Assembly: GCF_020085105.1 (NCBI RefSeq)
Contig: NC_058057.1
Span: 28,079,042-28,143,041 of the forward strand
Reading direction: 5' to 3'
DNA length: 64,000 nucleotides
From: Siniperca chuatsi
Lineage: Eukaryota; Chordata; Actinopteri; Centrarchiformes; Sinipercidae
Numbering within the stretch: position 1 is the stretch's first letter; every line of letters starts with the position of its first letter. The notes under the pieces were generated by a model. The model saw only the letters and a program-made list of their open reading frames with translations. It searched no databases and was not told the DNA's origin. Made by a program: the position numbers and the translations under genes. Below are positions 57,626 through 64,000 of the stretch, piece by piece.

Positions 57626-57680
57626 TTTAGCCTAGCTTAGCACAAAGACTGGAAGCAGGGGGAAACTGCTAGCCTAGCTC
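57626..57680 (-). repeat. GCTAAGCTAGGCTA dispersed repeat, inverted copy
   Basis: Reverse complement of the cores at 28366-28404 and 33634-33675 (CAAAGACTGGAAGCAGGGG with TAGCCTAGCTTAGC before it). Confidence 0.7.
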
Positions 57681-57954
57681 CAACAAAAGAGAAAAAAAAC
57701 TGATGACAATTTCACGTATAATCTGATTTAGAAATAAAGACAACTGGAATTTAAGAGGAAGAATTACTCTACAGATGTAGAGTGAAATAAGCTTTACTTC
57801 TTACTGCGGTGCTGATGTTGGGCTGTGTTGTAATGTTTCCGCGCTCTTTTCTTCTGCTCATCAACATTATGAGAAGTGAATCTCTTTTCTTTTAAACCCT
57901 GGAGTGATGCAGCTGAAACCATAACCTCTGTTTGCTGATGGCATGAAAACACAT

Positions 57955-58240
57955 TCCTCCATCACTCCTGTCCAGAAATGTGCGAGGACACGTTCATAAT
58001 CACAGGATAATGATTCACCGGGCGCTTTCTGTCTCTGCACCGCTGGACGTCCACGTTCCTCCGCGACCTCGGCTTTTGATTTGCAGCCATTAAAAGAGAG
58101 AAAAGGATGCGGCGTTCCTCCAATGAGAGTCAGGAGAATTGTTCCCGAGTCATTGATTGGATGGTTAATTTAACCTGAACGCTGGAAGATTAAGCTTCCT
58201 GTCGGGAACTCAATAACATACGTCTGAGCACATCCAGGTA
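57955..58240. promoter_or_regulatory. candidate conserved non-coding element
   Basis: Contains TTCATAATCACAGGATAATGATTC, TTTGATTTGCAGCCATTAAAAG, CCAATGAGAGTC and CATTGATTGGATGGTTAATTTAACC, separated by CpG-containing words. Again no repeat character and no frame. It is 0.6 kb from the previous candidate. Confidence 0.3.
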
Positions 58241-58589
58241 ATTAGGGCAGTTAACAGAGGACAGGATGCGTCAGCACAGGTCTGTATCGGCAGACTGATG
58301 TACTCAGTACAGTCCACAGACCTCTACAGCATGAATACGCTATTGAACGCTCTCTGTGTCTCCGACCACAAACCTGCAGTAAATCAAACTCCTTTAAGGT
58401 TGTTTTCACACAGTTAAAATCAACTTTTAAAACTGAAAACAACCCACATGAGTAAATGAATAAAGTTTGCACATCGTTTTTTTGCTATTTTACAGGTTTA
58501 CCTTAACTCTTAAAAACTGCTGTTGAAAATCACACCTGAATATATAAAAATGTTTTCTTTTGCTCTGTGGACGGCATTTTCCGTCCTCC

Positions 58590-58885
58590 ACTTCGGTCCA
58601 GACCGAAGCGTCTCAGCAGCTGCTGGACTGCGATGAGACGTGCTTCATCGTTCATGCTCCCCTCAGGATGAACTGTAATAACTCTGCTGATCCTCTGACT
58701 TTCCATCTAGCGCCACCATCAGGTCGACACGTTAACGCGTCCGACACTTTGGTTTCTGACCAAATACCTGCAGAGCTGATGGCGCTCCCATCAGCCTCAG
58801 CTGCGCCCTGTGTTCACTGCTAACTAGCTAATGTTAGCATGCTAACATGGTGAACATTATAGCTGCTAAACACCAGCATGTTAGC
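58590..58885 (+). repeat. dispersed repeat with TTAGCATGCTAA core, copy 3
   Basis: Over ~240 bp only a handful of bases differ from 32735-32975 (for example CGATGAGACG for TGATGAGACG). The shared CpG-containing words at both sites argue for a recent common source. Confidence 0.75.
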
Positions 58886-59329
58886 ATTTATCTGGCTCTT
58901 TAGCTGCTGGAGGCTCCGCTCTGTTCAGCAGCTGCTCTCTGACTGTCTGCTGCTGAGCAGCTGGACACACTGAGACTGAACCATCAGTCATCTGACTAAT
59001 TGTTCATCTAAAACATATTGATCAGTGCTGTAGATGGACAGAGGCTTTACAAATCTTTCCACACTGACAGTCATGTCTGTGCTGCAGGTTACAGACACAC
59101 GGGTAGGTAATGTCCCTGCTGTTGGACAGACAGCGAGGCTTCAAAGCTCTGAATAAAGGTCCGCGCTCAGCGGGGAGTCGTGGCTGTCGAGGATGTTGGG
59201 GAGAAGAGGTGACTCCCCCACTGTGGAGGGGGGAGGCAAAGTGGCCAGTCTCCCAGCATGCCTTTGAAAGCGGTCACGTGACCCTTTTGATGGTGATGCA
59301 GAGGAGATCCAAAGTGCAGCATCGGAGGA

Positions 59330-59700
59330 GGAGGAGTGAAGCCGGAGACACTCCGCTCAAAGTCTGGACGATCACGTCTCCGCCCGCCGCTGCTGCGAGA
59401 ACGCGAGCTCATTGGCTGACGGAGGTGAACAGCTGGTGGAGCCGATCCTCCAGCCGCTGCCGTTAAAGCGCCGCAGAAGAAGAAGAGGACGCAGCGAGAC
59501 GACGTCATTAAAAGCTCAGACGATGGAAACATGACGTTTCTGTTGGTTTCATGTGTTCATGTGAGGAAGGCTCCAGCCTCCTCATCGCTCCGCACACAGC
59601 CGACGCTCTCAGCTCTTCAGGCTTCGTGACGTCAGCAGTTACTCACTCACAAACAGCTTCCACGCCGCGGACAGGAAGCACACCAGCGTTCCCACCATCA
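59330..59700. promoter_or_regulatory. candidate CpG-island promoter
   Basis: CpG-dense sequence with many standard promoter words: CTCCGCCCGCC (GC box, near 59379), CATTGGCTG (inverted CCAAT, near 59411), GACGTCATT (half CRE, near 59501), and a full CRE TGACGTCA at 59627-59634. An E-box in GGTCACGTGACC lies at 59272-59283. No TATA box or initiation site is obvious. Both strands carry ~120-codon frames across it (59110-59466 plus, 59167-59532 minus), as expected in GC-rich sequence. Which gene it would serve lies outside the window. Confidence 0.4.
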
Positions 59701-60034
59701 GAATCATTCTGGTAACTGTTGGCAGAACAAAATAACTTGTTTCTGTCGTCGCTGTCACGTCTGATGAATGGTCCCTTACCCCCGTCACCTGATCCTCCAC
59801 CTGCCTGCACACCTGCCCCTCATTACCTCATCGCCCCCAGAGTGTGTGGGCGCTGCAGCGCTGCCGTCAGCTCTGCGACTACAAGACCTTCCAAACCTCA
59901 GAGCTGCTGCCGTGGTGATATATGTGTGTATATAGCATATGTGTGTGTGTATGTATATTTGTATACCATATAAACAGTATGTACATGTATATACAGTATG
60001 TATATATCTATATATCCTCATGTCAGGTATCTGG

Positions 60035-60240
60035 CGTTGAATTTAATGCAAGGCAGAGCCTGTTTCCATGGCAACATAAATTCAAGGTTACCGACCCCCC
60101 CCCCTTTCCGATACATAATTGGCCGTCGCGGAAACCGGGCTGCTCTGAATTCTCCTCACGGAGCGGAGACATCTATCAGACCCCCAGCCCCAATCAGCCC
60201 AGCGTTCCCAGTATCATACTGGGGATTTCTCTGAATTTCT
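60035..60240. promoter_or_regulatory. candidate conserved non-coding element with RFX X-box
   Basis: Contains GTTTCCATGGCAAC at 60062-60075, an excellent two-sided RFX X-box, next to GAATTTAATGCAAGG and ACATAAATTCAAGG. A C-run follows, then ATACATAATTGGCCGTCGCGG and a CpG-bearing block. The X-box is seen directly; its use is inference. Confidence 0.35.
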
Positions 60241-60898
60241 CCTGTTTCATTTTCCCCTTTAACGGGTTCCTTATTTATCCTGATACGTTTTATTACACGA
60301 CAGTTTCTGCTTCTGCTTCACTGATAAAAGTAAATAATAAATTACTAAATAAGTTATGACTTTAATCTAAAAATATTGCAGCTTTCCTCTTGAAGAATAT
60401 TATGACTTTATACCAAAAGATCAAGAAACGGAAATATCATGTGTTTTTTTCATTTTTCGTTTTCATACCAAACAACCGAAAAACAAAGCCGTTTTTCTGT
60501 TTCTGTTGTCTGAAAAATGACAAAACAAACTCAAATTATGCTCCACTTTGGGTTTTTACAAATTCCTTTTTCTTTTGTTTTTGCTTTGAAGAAGTAAAAC
60601 AAGCCCGACTCGTGACCCAGAAGAGAAAGTGTCGTACAGGAGAGACCAGGAGGTCGCAGGTTTTACACTCAACAAAACTACAAATCTGTCATTTATTTAT
60701 TTAACTTTGAAGCTTTGTTTCCTCACTAGGTGAAGTTTCTTCTTCTTCTTCCAGTCGAGTTCAGACTGAAGTCCGTCTTCTTTCTCTGTCGTCTGTTCGA
60801 ACGTCACAGGAATATTTAGTTCCATCCGTCAGGCTGCTGCGACCTTTGACCTCCTGCTCATCTGTGATTTTAAAACTGAACTTCTTCTTCTGCTGCTG

Positions 60899-61173
60899 CC
60901 GGTGGAGAAAGAAGTACTCGGATCCGTTACTGTACCAATACCAGAATGTAAAAATACCCCATTTCAAGGAAAAGTCCTGCATTTAAAACTCCACTTATGT
61001 AAAAGTAAATAAGTATTATTATAAATCTGAAAAGCAACTAAAGCTGTTAAATAAATGTAGTGAAATGTAGCAGAGAAGTAGAAAGTAGAATAAATGGAAA
61101 GACTCAAGTAAAGTACAAGTACCTCAAAGTGTTCTTAAGTACAGAACCTGAGTAAATGGACTTTCCATCAGTG
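60899..61173 (+). mobile_element. hAT-like repeat (CAGTGGTGGAA family), diverged
   Basis: Left end CCGGTGGAGAAAGAAGTACTC, right end CTTTCCATCAGTG. It retains AAAAGTCCTGCATTTAAA, GGAAAGACTCAAGTAAAGTAC and CTGAGTAAATGGAC. The central GGCCCATTTCAGAA part is missing. Confidence 0.7.
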
Positions 61174-61215
61174 ACCTCCGACTGAACAGAGAGTTAGACC
61201 GACTTCAGAAATCTC

Positions 61216-61295
61216 TTCTTCTTCTTCATCTTCTTCTGCTGCTGCTGCTGCTGCTTCTTCTTCTTCTTCTTCTTCATCTTCTTCTTCTTCTGCTG
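61216..61295. repeat. (CTT/CTG) trinucleotide tract
   Basis: Imperfect TTC/CTT and CTG triplets. Confidence 0.9.
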
Positions 61296-61393
61296 CCACC
61301 TTTTGTTGTCGACCTCAGAGGTTTTTATTTGTTGGCGTCAACAAGCGTCCATGTTTCCACAGAGTCCCTCTGCCGTGCAGCTCCCCCAGGACG

Positions 61394-61857
61394 CCACAAT
61401 CCCCTCCCGCCTCACCTGCCGCCTCCCGCCTCACCTCCTCCCACCTCACCTGCCGCCTCCCGCCTCACCTCACCTCCTCCCGCCTCACCTGCCGCCTCCC
61501 GCCTCACCTGCCGCCTCCCGCCTCACCTCACCTCCTCCCGCCTCACCTGCCACCTCCCGCCTCACCTCCTCCCACCTCACCTGCCGCCTCCAGCCTCACC
61601 TCACCTCCTCCCGCCTCACCTGCCGCCTCCCGCCTCACCTGCCACCTCCCGCCTCACCTCCTCCCACCTCACCTGCCGCCTCCCGCCCCACCTCACCTCC
61701 TCCCGCCTCACCTGCCGCCTCCCGCCTCACCTGCCACCTCTCGCCTCACCTCACCTCCTCCCGCCTCCCGCCTCACCTGCCGCCTCCCGCCTCACCTCAC
61801 CTCCTCCCGCCTCACCTGCCGCCTCCCGCCTCACCTGCCGCCTCCCGCCTCACCTCC
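61394..61857 (+). repeat. CACCTG-rich minisatellite
   Basis: ~460 bp built from CCTCCCGCCTCACCTGCCG and the variant CCTCACCTCCTCCCG, in a patchy higher-order arrangement. Each long unit carries CACCTG, an E-box recognised by ZEB/SNAI-type repressors. Two overlapping frames of ~185 codons (PPHLPPPASP repeats) are products of the tandem repeat. Confidence 0.95.
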
Positions 61858-62133
61858 TGATTCCTTTCCATTTGTACTGAGTTCCTCAAAACCAGCTTCC
61901 ACCCGGACACAACGTGTGAGGCTGTAATAATAATTACAAACCATGAAACAAATCTTTACTGCTGATACGTAAAAAATGGAACGTTTGTCCTGAAGGTGGC
62001 GCCAGAGGAAATAACGCGTTGTTATATACATCACAAGGTTTTATCACCTGTACGGTGGCCTTCTCGGGACATCTCAGACTTTACCCTTTGATCAGCTCGT
62101 AGCATGTTAACGCGCCTACAGGAGACACAGTTT

Positions 62134-62202
62134 GTACTTTAAGTATATTTTGATGCTGTTGCACTTTTACTGAAGTAGATCTGAGAGCTTCTTCCAACGC
62201 TT
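62134..62202 (-). mobile_element. hAT-like repeat (CAGTGGTGGAA family), terminal scrap
   Basis: TTGTACTTTAAGTATATTTTG, then CACTTTTACTGAAGTAGATCTGAG and CTTCTTCCAACGCT match the family's terminal ~70 bp. Confidence 0.6.
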
Positions 62203-63110
62203 CCTACAGGTAGTTTGTTAAAGTACATTTGAACATGTTAACATTCGTTTTATCATGCTAATGTTAGCATGTTAGCATCAGGGTGAATGTCTGAACCAGA
62301 TCTGATGACAAAGTGAAACTCACTCAGAGTCACTCTGCGATGAAACGTTAAAGTAAAACAATCTTTATTTAATATTTCTGTTTTTAGTGGCCTTTAACAA
62401 ACAAACACCATTTCCCACAATCCCCCAGGCTGTCGCAGGTCAGAGGTCGGCAGCCTGACAGCCTGAGGCCAGCTGGCACAGAGATGATACACACACTGCT
62501 GCGCTGGAAAAGCTTCATGGGAAATGTAGTTTATTATATGGCTGTTTACTCGCTCAAAGATCAGGTGTACGTTTCACTTTTTCACCAATTAACGAAACAC
62601 TCGGCAGACGGACAGGAAGTGATGTCATGACCTCCGTCTCTGCAGTGTGTATGTGTGTTTCTGTGTGTGTTCGGTCAGAGGTGAAGGTGCTGCTCTGTCA
62701 GCTGATCAGGAGTATTGATCAGGTCTGATCAGAGCTGGACTCGCCGACCCTCCTGCTGATTGATCCGTCAGAGGAGGACAGAGACAGTTACAGGTGTTCC
62801 TGTTATTTTGTCCACCCCGTCTTTCTGTAGTGATGTGTTCATGAGCTTCATGTCCCAACCTGCCCCCCACCTCACCCCAGGCTGCAGCTCAGGGTCAGAG
62901 GTCAGAGCCTCAGTAAACAGACCTGAGGACAGGTGAACTCCTCCAGGTGTTTCAGAGCAGGAAGTCACACCTGGACCTCACCTTTCATTCACCTCCAACT
63001 AATAAATGATCCGTTGGTTTGAAAGAGAATCGGAGTTCGTTTCGACTGAGCTGCAGAATCTTATTTTCCTCTGATCTGTGAACTCAGCAGAGATCAATAA
63101 AGACACGAGT
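62203..63110. other. no gene recognised
   Basis: Unique mixed sequence. A short GTTAGCATGTTAGCATC stretch (62264-62280) echoes the dispersed TTAGCATGC repeat. CAATAAAGAC at 63094 is a poly-A-signal-like word with no frame upstream to go with it. Confidence 0.4.

Positions 63111-64000
<890 letters not shown>

Noticed and set aside
59110-59532. 118- and 121-codon frames on opposite strands
   Set aside because: Overlap each other in a CpG-rich block where stops are rare; more consistent with a promoter island.
61303-61880. Two overlapping frames of ~185 codons, Pro-rich
   Set aside because: Products of the CACCTG minisatellite; both frames stay open because the repeat lacks stops.

Overview
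This is teleost fish nuclear DNA, probably from a spiny-rayed (percomorph-type) fish. The evidence is the repeat content: several copies of a hAT-like repeat with CAGTGGTGGAA ends, tRNA-headed SINEs, L2-type LINE fragments with fish-style [13 protein letters not shown] and YADD reverse-transcriptase motifs, and very long (GT)n tracts. I found no intact protein-coding gene. Every open frame is short, and most are explained by repeats, tRNA-like sequence or simple-sequence DNA.

Positions 1-15488 hold a tandem array of a ~2.41-2.44 kb unit. There are five full units (starts at 1, 2443, 4878, 7295, 9705), a sixth broken at 13394, and a tail resuming at 14895. Each complete unit carries a tRNA-Glu(UUC) gene on the minus strand, a weak tRNA-like cloverleaf on the plus strand, and a second diverged tRNA-Glu relative on the minus strand with intact A and B boxes and a long T-run downstream. 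The rest of the unit is two related halves (A and B). Both have splice-like borders and a TG-rich tract, and half B is split by a piece resembling a PIF/Harbinger transposase N-terminus. Sequence markers sort the units into two subtypes ordered a-b-a-b-b-a-a. Between 13395 and 14894 lies exactly 1500 bp of AT-rich sequence, unrelated to anything else in the window, that replaces ~1.06 kb of the unit. The array edge (15489-15625) is a scrambled, diverged piece of the unit.

Positions 15626-63110 are gene-poor. They hold mobile-element fossils (hAT-like elements with matching 8-bp flanks, a SINE with a perfect 13-bp target duplication, three SINE heads, three L2 reverse-transcriptase fragments, a ~200-bp inverted pair), minisatellites (13, 22, 29, 66 bp and a CACCTG-rich one), perfect hairpins, and several islands of unique, GC-mixed, homeobox-site-rich sequence that look like conserved non-coding elements. 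One CpG-rich island near 59.3-59.7 kb looks like a promoter. The window ends in more than 860 bp of (GT)n with a duplicated 20-bp flank.

The picture is a tRNA-bearing tandem array beside a regulatory-looking gene desert. The array and its 1500-bp foreign block are the least ordinary features. Family names for repeats are from memory of sequence motifs and were not searched.
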